Shown: piece after piece, positions 51,169-60,244 of the stretch
How positions within the stretch are numbered: position 1 is the stretch's first letter
Layout of the letters: each line of letters opens with the position of its first letter
Source: Paramicrosporidium saccamoebae
Taxonomy: Eukaryota > Rozellomycota
Assembly: GCA_002794465.1 (NCBI GenBank)
Contig: MTSL01000003.1
Coordinates: forward strand, 1-64,000
Reading direction: 5' to 3'
DNA length: 64,000 nt
The notes under the pieces: model-generated
The model's input: the letters and a program-made list of their open reading frames with translations, nothing else
Told to the model about the DNA's origin: nothing
Database searches by the model: none
Program-made: the position numbers and the translations under genes

Positions 51169-52218
51169 ATGATGGATGAGAACATACTGCTGACAGAGGA
51201 AAATGCTTTTACTGAAATGTCCATGGTAGAGGATGAATCGAAAGCCACCAACAAGTCAGGCAAGCCTCGGAGAATGCGGAAACAGCCATTGATGGCGTTG
51301 GGAGATCGTCGCGTCGGAACCGATCTCAGTAGAAGCGATACGAGTCAGCGTTTGTTGGAAGTTGCCAGTATGAGTACTCATGCCAAACTTGAATTATATA
51401 ATCGCCTTTCTGATGATTTGCGCAACTTTGTCTCTTCCGCCTCCCACGATTGGCAAGAGGGCGAAGAGTGTCGTCGCTTTACCGTGTTTGGCGACTGCAT
51501 CACCTGCGCAAGATGGAATGACCAAAGTCTGGTTAGTGGTGTTGACATTATTAAAGTCATCGGCGCCATGTACCGTTTGGCAAACATGGGAGGATCGCCT
51601 ACGGATCGTCGGAAATTTGAAGAGGGGATAACCAGCGATCTGAGAAGCCTAAAAGTCGGCGCCCATGCCATCTTGGAGGAGGCCCATTCCAGTCTTCTTG
51701 ACTTTCTCTACCGTATTAGTAGTGTGAGAACTCACAAGAGACAAAAAATTTTCTTCTGGGACACTGTTCCCTTTGAAAAGCTGTACCACGACGCAGCGGA
51801 GAGAGAGAATCGTACAAGTCAATCTCCAGAGCGTACACTGCCACGAGGACGTTCTAATTCTTATCCATTCATGAACTCGCCTCGAGGACCGTTGCGAGGG
51901 AATATGATTAATGCCAAAAGATCTTATGACGGCACTGAGTCAGCATCGCCGCGCTCTTGGGGCAGCCCGGAGAACAGCACCGATCGCTCCGGCTACATTC
52001 TTTATGTCCCGGCGGCGATGCGGAGACACTCTGCGCCAGCGGACCAGCCGGATATCACTAGCTTATCAATGGTTGCTGACGCGGCACTTGGAATGCATGA
52101 TTATTCTACACATGCACAGCAGGAAGCCGTCGCCCTTCCACCCATTAGAACAGAGCTAAAGGCCCAAGAATCGCCTCTCCCTAAGCTGGATTCGATTTTG
52201 CCAAAAGAATTAGACTAG
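51169..52218 (+). CDS. Ste12-like homeodomain transcription factor
   Basis: I start at 51169 (MMDENILLTEENAFTEMSMV), giving 349 aa. The STE domain spans about residues 65-210. 'LRNFVSSASHDWQEGEECRR', 'GDCITCARWNDQSLVSGVDI', 'RKFEEGITSDLRSLKVGA', 'SLLDFLYRISSVRTHKRQKI' and 'FFWDTVPFEKLYHDA' align in order with the Ste12 DNA-binding domain, including KKFEEG..SDLR.LKPG and RT.K.QKVF.W.SVP. No C2H2 fingers follow, so it is the yeast-like or truncated form. The C-terminal half is Ser/Pro-rich with SP/SPR sites suited to MAPK/CDK control. The family acts downstream of MAP kinases in mating and invasive growth, and is fungal-specific. Confidence 0.88.
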   Translation: MMDENILLTEENAFTEMSMVEDESKATNKSGKPRRMRKQPLMALGDRRVGTDLSRSDTSQRLLEVASMSTHAKLELYNRLSDDLRNFVSSASHDWQEGEECRRFTVFGDCITCARWNDQSLVSGVDIIKVIGAMYRLANMGGSPTDRRKFEEGITSDLRSLKVGAHAILEEAHSSLLDFLYRISSVRTHKRQKIFFWDTVPFEKLYHDAAERENRTSQSPERTLPRGRSNSYPFMNSPRGPLRGNMINAKRSYDGTESASPRSWGSPENSTDRSGYILYVPAAMRRHSAPADQPDITSLSMVADAALGMHDYSTHAQQEAVALPPIRTELKAQESPLPKLDSILPKELD

Positions 52219-52407
52219 ACTTGTAAATATAAATATCGCAAGTTGAGTATGTGTAAAGTAGTGAAATTATGGCAAGTACATTAGATGGGCGATACGTGAT
52301 GGGCCAAACATTAAAGAAGGGTTAGAGGCGAGAAATGTGAGACGAAAGACGGCAAGATTAGACGCTCATGTTTTAGCATTCTCCCCGCTACGTGATAATC
52401 TAATTTA

Positions 52408-54834
52408 TTAACGACGACCACCGTTCTTCTTTCCCCTAGCCTTTATGCGTTTTTGTGCACGAACTTCCTTCTTCATTCTGGAATCAACCATTTTGTAATG
52501 CCCCTTGACTCCCTTGGGTCGGCCTTTGACACCGCGTTTTGACCCTCGGGCAACGACAAGCTTTGTCTCTTTCCGCTGTGGTTTACCTGCCTTGCTCAAC
52601 ATTTTCTGAATCTGTTCGCTCTTTTGCCGCTCACCCATATCTTCAGAATCAGCAATCACTGCTGCCTTCTTCTTCATAGCCTCTAGTTTGCGTACAACGC
52701 GCTGACGGTTACGGCCCTTAGCTTCCAACTCTTTCTTTATGGGTCTTGAATCCAATTCCTTCATTTTTGCCTTGAGTAAAGCGACACCCTCCTTGGTAAT
52801 GGGCTTCTGGGGGCGATTATGCTTTGATTCATCATCAAGGAACCAACGGGGAAGAATACCATCATCTTTGAACGAATAGCGATTAAAAGATTCGTCGATC
52901 AAATCCTTTTTGGCACGCTTCTGGTCCCGGGCAATTTTGGCGGCCAAGGTCATTCCATGTGGAGTCAGGACAGACTCTTTTGTCTTTGGATCAATCATGA
53001 GCTCTTCTTCTTCGTCTTCTGACGACTCTGCCTTGACAAACACAATTTCGCCGGGTTCAAGCTTCTTTGATTTTTTTGCATCTTCCCGCTGTTTTTCTTG
53101 CTTCATTTGCTCCAGCTCATGTGCTTTACGCTTCTTCTCTTGCTTCAGCTTTTTCTTAGAGGACTCTTCAAGCTCGCCAGGCATAGGATTTTCATCTAAT
53201 TCACGAAATAGTGGGTTGGAATACCACAAGGCCATTTTTGCATCTTGATTAGCCTTTTCTTCCTCTTTCTTCAGCAAGGACGTGGTCAACTTGGTTCTGG
53301 GGTTTTCGGCAATCTCGTTGTCAGAATTCGATACTACTTCGTTCTCAGAACCCGATGCCATTTGATTGTCGAGTTCTTCATCATGTTCAACCGCCTTCTT
53401 ACGTCTGGAACGAACCAACTCGACGGCATTCTTTGAGAGTTCCTTTTGCTGACGTCTCTCATAGTCTGCCTCTAAATCAGACTCCCAAAGTGCCTCGTCG
53501 TCATCTTCAGACAGAGTCTCAATTTCAGATTCGTTAATACAATGGCCTTCCTTATCAGAGTCACTTTCGCTAAGCACAATGTCCTCATTCCCAACAATGC
53601 CAGAACTTTTTACAAGCGAGAAAAGAGGCTCATTTTCAGCATACTCATCAGCCAGATCATCGGCATTGCCCATACTCAGCTGCATACGCATACGCTGCTT
53701 AGCTTTTCTTTCCAAAGCCTTTCTCTTATCTCTCTTCACCTGCTTATCCTGCTTTTTGGCCAATTCATCGAGCTCACAGATGGGATTTTCCTCAACAACC
53801 ACGTTTTCAGACATTTCGCCCTTGCTAGAATCTGTTGCAACCGCAGTAATAATTCCCAATGCCTGCCGGGCCTCCTTCCGCCATCTGCTTAGAATCTTGA
53901 ATTCACGCCGACCCAGAACCTTCAGATCAGCGCAAAGAACACGAATCTCGGCAAGTTCGTCAGCCAAGTCACACACCTTTTTGGGAGTCTCCTTTGTAAA
54001 CTGAATCTGATTGAATGTTGCTAGTATGGTATTCGGCTCATTGGAGGTAATGAAATCTTCTACTGAAGTTGTCTTGAACAGCATCGTAGCTCCATCTTCA
54101 TAACCTTCACGATGGCGAATCTTTTTCTCGGGATGCAAGAGATCTACCTTGGCAACGCCTCCTTGCAGCAGGGTAATATCTTCAAAGACATGTTTGGGAT
54201 CTAATAGTCTCGGATCAATATGGTTTGGTGCCTTAAAGCCACGGCAGACGACAAAAATTTCTGCCGAAACCGTACGGGAGGAGGCCGGTTTAGTGGCCTC
54301 TACTTTTTTGAACAACTGATTAAAAACCCACATCAAGGCATTGTAGTCTTTGCTTCGGAACACTTTGGTGACAAAGCATCCATCTGCCGCAAGGAACTCT
54401 GTGGCCAGCTTGAGAGAATGTAATACAAGCTCAGATTGAGAATATGCATCGTGTAGCCACGACTTGCCGACGTTTGGTGCACCATCATGAAGCACGGCGT
54501 CGGCTTTCCAGTTCTTTAACTCTTTCTTTAGCTCCGAGCGGCACTTTTCAGTGGTTATGTCGGCGACAATTGTCTTGACACCCGGAATGGGCTTGATGGG
54601 AACAAGATCCACCCCCACGATGACATGAGAAACGGGTGTATACTTTGCTGCAACCTGAAGCCAACCACCTGGAGCGGCACAAAGATCAATAACAACTCGA
54701 GCTTGGTCAAGTAGGTTGTATTTCTTATGAAGTTGGACCAGCTTGAATGCAGAACGAGCACGATATCCTTGGTCCTTGGCCAGAAAGTAGTACTTGTCGA
54801 GACGCCCCTTTCCGGTCTTTTTGCTGAACCCCAT
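52408..54834 (-). CDS. SPB1: Spb1/FTSJ3, 2'-O-ribose rRNA methyltransferase
   Basis: I start at 54834 (MGFSKKTGKGRLDKYYFLAK), matching the Spb1 N-terminus and giving 808 aa. The FtsJ domain (about 20-225) has SAM motif I 'VVIDLCAAPGGWLQVAAKY'. The catalytic K-D-K-E set is present: Lys near 'YRARSAFKL', Asp in 'ADAVLHDGAPNVG', Lys in 'CFVTKVFRSKDYN' and Glu in 'SAEIFVVCRGFKAP'. The acidic middle and the basic C-terminus ('KGRPKGVKGHYKMVDSRMKK') are those of the Spb1_C family. In yeast it methylates G2922 in the A-loop of 25S rRNA in pre-60S particles. Promoter shared with LCB1 (241 bp). Confidence 0.95.
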   Translation of the reverse strand: MGFSKKTGKGRLDKYYFLAKDQGYRARSAFKLVQLHKKYNLLDQARVVIDLCAAPGGWLQVAAKYTPVSHVIVGVDLVPIKPIPGVKTIVADITTEKCRSELKKELKNWKADAVLHDGAPNVGKSWLHDAYSQSELVLHSLKLATEFLAADGCFVTKVFRSKDYNALMWVFNQLFKKVEATKPASSRTVSAEIFVVCRGFKAPNHIDPRLLDPKHVFEDITLLQGGVAKVDLLHPEKKIRHREGYEDGATMLFKTTSVEDFITSNEPNTILATFNQIQFTKETPKKVCDLADELAEIRVLCADLKVLGRREFKILSRWRKEARQALGIITAVATDSSKGEMSENVVVEENPICELDELAKKQDKQVKRDKRKALERKAKQRMRMQLSMGNADDLADEYAENEPLFSLVKSSGIVGNEDIVLSESDSDKEGHCINESEIETLSEDDDEALWESDLEADYERRQQKELSKNAVELVRSRRKKAVEHDEELDNQMASGSENEVVSNSDNEIAENPRTKLTTSLLKKEEEKANQDAKMALWYSNPLFRELDENPMPGELEESSKKKLKQEKKRKAHELEQMKQEKQREDAKKSKKLEPGEIVFVKAESSEDEEEELMIDPKTKESVLTPHGMTLAAKIARDQKRAKKDLIDESFNRYSFKDDGILPRWFLDDESKHNRPQKPITKEGVALLKAKMKELDSRPIKKELEAKGRNRQRVVRKLEAMKKKAAVIADSEDMGERQKSEQIQKMLSKAGKPQRKETKLVVARGSKRGVKGRPKGVKGHYKMVDSRMKKEVRAQKRIKARGKKNGGRR

Positions 54835-55000
54835 CCTACGCTGTACCTCACCCCTGGCCAATGCGGCTATCAATAATTTTACAGAGATCGCGTCTGAGTA
54901 GTCTTGTCGACAAACCACGGACAATCTCGCCGAGATGGCTGATAAATTTAGTAATTGGATTGTACTGCTGCAACATCGATGCTAGTTCAGATCCATTTCA

Positions 55001-55012
55001 TTCTGATTGGTC
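55001..55012 (+). promoter_or_regulatory. inverted CCAAT box upstream of LCB1
   Basis: TGATTGGTCGAC lies about 70 bp before the LCB1 ATG, similar to GATTGG boxes near other starts in this window. Confidence 0.35.
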
Positions 55013-55075
55013 GACTGATTTCATAGGACGAGATGTAACTATTTACGGACTGTAACGGAGGTGGTTCCAGTCAGC

Positions 55076-56624
55076 ATGTCTGAGGCAATTTCCGAGGCTC
55101 TTTGGAATCTTATAACAACCACAGGACATACTCTACAGCAAGTGCCTGGATTGGCCGTTGTTGTGCGTTACATCCAAAGGTCATACCAGAATGACCCGAT
55201 TCGCGTTATTATCGAAGTTCTCGTGTTCATTTGGGCGTTGTACTATGTGCTTAAACGCGATGAGACCAAGGACAGCACCAAACTTACGGAAAGGGTAGTC
55301 TTATTCTGCAGGCTTTTTACAGTAGGAAATTGAAATGTTGGTGGAGGAGTGGGAGCCGGAGGCTCTTGTGCCACGGCCCACCAACTCTTCCCGCGCCGAA
55401 GATGACAATCCACCAGTTATCAAAGGGTGCACCTTTTGCCCATACTGACCGTTTAGACAATCGGATTTGAACGTCACTCTGACGACGGGCGAGAGACTGC
55501 AGAACTGGGCCACCGCCAACTATTTGGGGCTTCAAAACAATGCAGACATTACGCAGGCGGCAATAGAGACGGTTAGACAGTACGGTGTAGGTGCCTGTGG
55601 GCCCGCGGGATTTTACGGATCTATGGATGTTCATCTTGACTTGGAAAAGCAGCTAGCTCAGATTTTGGGGACTGAGGAAGCGATCGTATACTCCCAAGGC
55701 TTCATGGCGGTAGCAAGCGTGATCCCAGCGTTTTGCAAGCGCAGTGATATCATTGTAGCTGACTCGGGTGTATCGTTTGCTGGACAGACAGGTTTGGAGA
55801 TTTCTCGCAGTCAGGTCTACTTTTTTGAGCACAACGATATGGAGGATTTGGAGCGCGTCCTCAAACAAGTCGATCAGGACTGTCTCAGAAAAAAAATGCC
55901 TCTCTCTCGTCGATTCATTGTGGCAGAGGGTCTTTATGCAAAGCATGGCGACAAGTGTCCTTTACCCAAAATTATCGAGCTCAAGGAAAGATACAAATAT
56001 CGACTGATGCTAGATGAGAGTCTGTCGTTTGGCTGCATCGGCCCTCGTGGATTGGGCATTTCAGATTATTTTGGCATTCCTGCCACTAAAATTGACATTA
56101 TTGCCGGATCTTTCAGCCAGGCTTTGGGATCTTCTGGTGGATTCTGTGCCGGATCCCATCATGTCGTGGATCACCAACGGCTGTCAAGTCAGGCATACTG
56201 CTTCTCAGCTGCCCTGCCGCCCCTGTTGGCTGTTGCCACCTCCTTAGCCCTACAGCAGGTGGAATCCTGTCCCGAAGTCATCCATGACTTGCGTCGAAAC
56301 ATGACAGTATTTAATGCCGTGCTGGAAACATCTCTTCCCAAAAGATTTGTCGTCAATGGTGACCGTGACTCTCCGCTGCGGTTTGTACGTCTGTCGACAC
56401 GACACGAAGATCCCGAACACGAAGTTTCAGTTATGAACGTTATTGTTAAGGAGATGCGCAAGCGGGGCTTCCTAGTTACTCGCGACAAACATGTACAGTC
56501 TCGAGAAAAGTTTATACCTCCGCCTTCTGTCAAGGTTTGTTTATCGTCAGGGTTCTCTGAGAAGGAAACTAACACCTTTGCTAATGCCTTGATTGAAAGC
56601 ATGAGAGTAGCTCGAGTCGTGTAG
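55076..56624 (+). CDS. LCB1: serine palmitoyltransferase subunit 1 (LCB1/SPTLC1)
   Basis: Three exons: 55076-55294, 55326-55426 and 55457-56624, with introns of 31 and 30 nt, give 495 aa. An N-terminal ER membrane segment ('VIIEVLVFIWALYYVL') is followed by 'EIEMLVEEWEPEALVP' (LCB1-type) and the AOS-family fold: 'NYLGLQNN', 'YGVGACGPAGFYGSMDVHLD', 'DESLSFGCIGPRGLG'. At the PLP Lys position the sequence is 'GSFSQALGSSGGFC', lacking Lys. That identifies the non-catalytic LCB1 subunit rather than LCB2. It forms the first, rate-limiting step of sphingolipid synthesis with LCB2. AATAAA lies 9 bp after the stop. Confidence 0.96.
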
Positions 56625-56632
56625 TTTATTGT

Positions 56633-56638
56633 AATAAA
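56633..56638 (+). terminator. AATAAA poly(A) signal after LCB1
   Basis: AATAAA lies nine bases past the TAG stop, giving a very short expected 3' UTR. Confidence 0.5.
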
Positions 56639-56649
56639 TCTGCGTATTT

Positions 56650-57070
56650 CTGTAAAGGTGGTGTATTGAGTCGTGTATGTCTATGGAGGTAGTGTATTGA
56701 GCTGTATATGTCTATGGAGGTGGTGTAAGTTTCGCTTGAGTCGGTCGTAATTTATAAGCATATGTTGGTAGATGGTTTAGAGTTGCTTGAATCAGGTAAT
56801 ACTTTATCTACCCAACTGTTTGTGGACGGCTTAGGTTTGTTTGGATCAGATAATACTTTATTTATCTAATTGTATGTGGATGGTTTAGGTTCGCTTGAAA
56901 CAGATAATACTTTACTTACCTGTTTTCGGGTGGTTTAACTTTGTTTGAATCGGATAATACTTTATTCACCTAACTGTCTGCGGGTGATTTAAATCTTGTT
57001 TGAAAAGAGCCATACCTCATTCACCTAACTGTCTGCAGAGATTTCAGCTTGCGTGATCGGGACATACCTT
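56650..57070 (+). repeat. two tandem-repeat families between LCB1 and ClpX
   Basis: First come about three 30-nt units of GTATGTCTATGGAGGTGGTG. Then come about six longer units (about 56-60 nt) with GGTTTAGGTTCGCTTGAAT, CAGATAATACTTTAT and ACCTAACTGTCTG. The units are increasingly diverged toward the ClpX end. The whole 500-bp convergent gap is repeat; no gene was seen. Confidence 0.85.
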
Positions 57071-57127
57071 ATCCACACAACCTAACCTTACTTATCCCTC
57101 CCCTCCCCACCTCGCCTCACTACACCT

Positions 57128-58684
57128 TTACCCACGAGAGGATTTCGATTTCGCAGCCATGTCTATCCTTGGACTTGTTCCATTAACTACTGCTCGTTCG
57201 TCAAATGTTACTTTGGCGTACCCAGCACCGGGAGCTTCGTACATTACTGGCAACAGAACGCGTTCCATAATCGATCGAAGACCTCTTGCTCCAGTTCCAG
57301 CACGTAAGGCTTCTCGCGCCACGGCGTGTAGTGCATCAGGAGTAAATACGAGCTTCACTCCCTGCACTGCCAGCAGACTTTCATATTGCTTTAGAAGAGC
57401 ATGTCGCGGTTCAGTTAGTGTTCGGACTAGAGCAGACTCATCCAGCGCCTCCAATACAGCGACTACAGGGACCCTACCGATAAACTCGGGAATCATGCCG
57501 TAATGCATCAAGTCCGTTGGTGTCACTTCAGTGAGCGCCTTGTGTTCTTTTGCCTTTGAACCAGTTCCAAATCCAAGGCTTCTTTCCTCCATCCTACTTC
57601 GAACAACATTGTCCAGTCCACTGAATGCACCAGACAAGATAAAGAGCAGCTTCGATGTATCAAAGTTGGTACTATCCTTACTGCCTCCTCCAATGGAAGC
57701 ACGGTTACGAGCAGAGATGGGCGCCAGTGTTCCTTCCAGCATCTTTAGCAGCGCTTGCTGGACGCCTTCACCGCCTACATCTCGCGTGCCCTCTGGTGCT
57801 GCCTGTTTTGCTAGTTTGTCTACCTCATCGAGGAAGACGATTCCACATTGAGCTCGTGCTATATTTCCTCCCGCAGAATCCAGCAGTCGCTGTAGAAGGG
57901 ATTCGACATCCTCGCCAACATATCCCGCCTCTGTCAATGTTGTGGCATCGCACATGGCAAATGGCACCTTGAGCAATTCAGCAAGCGTCTTTGCCAGCAG
58001 TGTCTTTCCAGTCCCCGATGGTCCAACCAACATGACATTGCTCTTTTCGTGACGGATGCTTTCCGAGTTTGGCTGCAGCATTCCAGCACGTAGCTTGACG
58101 TAATGGTTGTATAATGCTACCGCTAGGACCCGCTTCGCATGATGTTGTCCGATAACATGACGTTCTAGGTGGGCAACAATCTCTTTTGGTTTCGGTGGGT
58201 CGGAAATCGTGTCTGCCAATGGACTATGCGCTGGTGGCTTTTCTACGGTGGGGATGATCAACATTGGAAACTCTGGTCCTGCAAGTGTAAAATGAAAGCA
58301 CTTTGGGCAATGGAGTATTGGCGTACTGCTAGAAGTTGATGTGACTTTGAGCGGCGCCTTGCATTTGGGACAGTTGGCAAAAACTATAGATTAAGGTGCA
58401 GTCCAATCGACTATACCTGTTTTTGGGGGCGGCTTAGGTGGGTCTCGTCCATTAGTTGTAGAAAGCCACCTCTTCATCGATTGTTGGTGAAAAGCTCCTC
58501 TCCCCGACAATCCAGAACCATTGAATCTAGCCATCGGCACTCGAGAAGCATCCGACCCTACTATCGACAACCGAGAGGCATCCAACTCTGCTATTGACAA
58601 TCGAGAGGCATTTAACTTTGCTATCGACAACTGAGGACCATCCACTCTCGCCACAGCCCTCCTCAAGACATTGTGAATCAGCAT
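57128..58684 (-). CDS. CLPX: mitochondrial ClpX-type AAA+ unfoldase
   Basis: Exons 58684-58418 and 58384-57128, with a 33-nt intron (GTATAG...TCTATAG), give 507 aa. A presequence of about 85 residues contains four 10-aa repeats (LSIA.L.ASR). A zinc-binding domain follows with 'CPKCKAPL' and 'CPKCFHF' (four Cys). Walker A is 'LVGPSGTGKTLLAKTLAELL', Walker B 'CGIVFLDEVDKL', the pore loop 'GYVGEDVESLLQRLLDSA', sensor 1 'LFILSGAFSGL', arginine finger region 'PEFIGRVPVV', and sensor 2 'GTGARGLRSIMERVLL'. A Zn domain together with the mitochondrial presequence fits Mcx1/CLPX. No ClpP gene is in the window. Confidence 0.94.
58540..58655 (-). repeat. 30-bp coding minisatellite in ClpX presequence
   Basis: Four imperfect 30-bp units (plus-strand form CTATCGACAACCGAGAGGCAT plus CCAACTCTG-like) encode the LSIA.L.ASR decapeptides in the mitochondrial targeting region. 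Confidence 0.75.
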
Positions 58685-58805
58685 TATACAAGGCCTCTGG
58701 TCCAAATTCACATTCCAGACGTTTATTCAGCACCATTACTATATATAGACATCGATGACCAATGAGCCCGATGCTGAAGCCAAGATATATTTCTGCTATT
58801 ATAGG

Positions 58806-59449
58806 CTACCCTTGGATAGCCAGCAAATCAGTCCTTATCCATGGCACATCTTCCTCTGAAGAATCCTGTTCTGAGAAGTAAAGGGAAGGCAGACTTTTCT
58901 GTGCATCATGGGTAGTTAAATGTCCCGTGTCTAGAGAGGGCCGATTTTTCTGTGTAGCTTCGCTAATTGGATGCTTCGCACCCAGAGAAGGCAGGCGTTT
59001 CTGTGTGGCTTGGATAATTGGATGCCTCGAGTTCAGAGACCCAGAACGCAGCTGATGCCACACTCGCCGCTCCTCGTCCTAAAATATGTACTTTGGGCAA
59101 GTCTTGGCGTACGGCAATTGCGTCTTGGCAGATACGGTGTTGAGTGGCAGAAAAATCACGCTTCACTGCCTCTGTGGCATATTCTAACCTTTTGGTGGCA
59201 GCAGACTTACGGTTCTGTCGCTGGGCCTCCATCTCTCGGTATCTTTCATAGTACGGATGATCCATTTCTAAACATGAGGCTAATAAAGTGGGAACCTTTT
59301 GTGAATGCACCAGTACGGAGTTGCTCAATTAACTCATCAATGCAGAACAGCTCGCCCGCATCCTCTTCATTCAGTCTGGGCGTCCTGTTTCGCTTGATTG
59401 AGGACAATGGCGGTTGCTGATTTAACCTAGACCGCTCGTTCTCCGACAT
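58806..59449 (-). CDS. small coiled-coil protein, possibly Sds3/BRMS1-like
   Basis: Three exons: 59449-59296, 59267-59113 and 59078-58806, with introns of 28 nt (59268-59295) and 34 nt (59079-59112), give 193 aa in one frame. The core 'IDELIEQLRTGAFTKEMDHP' then 'YYERYREMEAQRQNRKSAAT', and the helix through 'AIADEERRVWHQLRSG', resembles the Sds3/BRMS1 pattern (L..G.HPEY...+..LE..R...L, then a basic/acidic helix). The C-terminal 75 residues hold four diverged 15-17-aa repeats ending in LPSL or RPSL, then an acidic end. If correct it would be a partner of the RPD3-type deacetylase. The similarity is weak. Confidence 0.45.
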
Positions 59450-59544
59450 GTTCGTTCTGTGGCCGCCCTGGTACAGTTCTCGTCCTCCAAAAGTCTGAAC
59501 TCGAAATATTGTAATCGAACAGTTGTATTTATTAGCAGAAATAT

Positions 59545-60104
59545 TTAGGCTTGCATGGCATTGCGACGAGCCTGCAGAGCAGACTTTCCGTTGGCCTTGC
59601 GCTTCAACAAGTCAGCACGATCCTTGTCCATCTTAATCTTGGTGATAGACACCTTGCTGGGATTAACTCCAACAAAAACAGTCTGACCTACACACATGAA
59701 TACACCAAACTAACTGCATACCATTGACCTTCTCGCGTTGGATGCGCTCGATGTGGATGACCCAGCGGCGACGATACACCTGGACAACCTTTCCCTCGCG
59801 GCCCTTGTAGGTACCCCGAGTGACAATGACCTCGTCATCCTTGCGGATGGGGAGGGACTTGACGTCATGCTTTCCGCGGAGCTCCTTGCTCAGAGGGGCA
59901 GACATGATGACACGACGGACGTGAGAGGGGGCCGAGAAGTGGGCCTTGCGGCACTTGCGGCGAGATGAGGTCACGTCTAGAGATTAGTTTCGGTTCTGGG
60001 GGACTGGAGGAGAATGCACGTCCGGTTTTAAACGCATATAGATGGGCTTAAGGACGGATGTATGGGAACGTTATGGAATGACACTTACTTGGCGAGAACT
60101 TCAT
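59545..60104 (-). CDS. RPL26: 60S ribosomal protein L26 (uL24)
   Basis: Three exons: 60104-60089 (16 nt), 59976-59722 and 59687-59545, with introns of 112 nt (59977-60088, GTAAGT...ACTAATCTCTAG) and 34 nt (59688-59721), give 137 aa. The splices restore '[20 protein letters not shown]' and '[16 protein letters not shown]'. KOW motif: '[20 protein letters not shown]'. It binds 25S rRNA near the tunnel exit. The first intron is three times longer than any other I can define here and follows only 16 coding bases, an arrangement common in ribosomal protein genes of intron-poor fungi. Confidence 0.95.
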
Positions 60105-60244
60105 ATGGACCAGTACGCGAACCCTGGCCGAACCAAGGGTCTTTCTCATTCGTCCGTCACACCCAAACCATGGAGCAGGATTTCTAATAAAATCGATCGT
60201 TTATTTTGAATACGATCCATGTTTAAATATAACACAAGCCATGC

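Noticed and set aside
55457-56624. LCB1 as the catalytic LCB2 subunit
   Set aside because: The PLP-binding Lys is absent (SFSQALG), which is the hallmark of LCB1.
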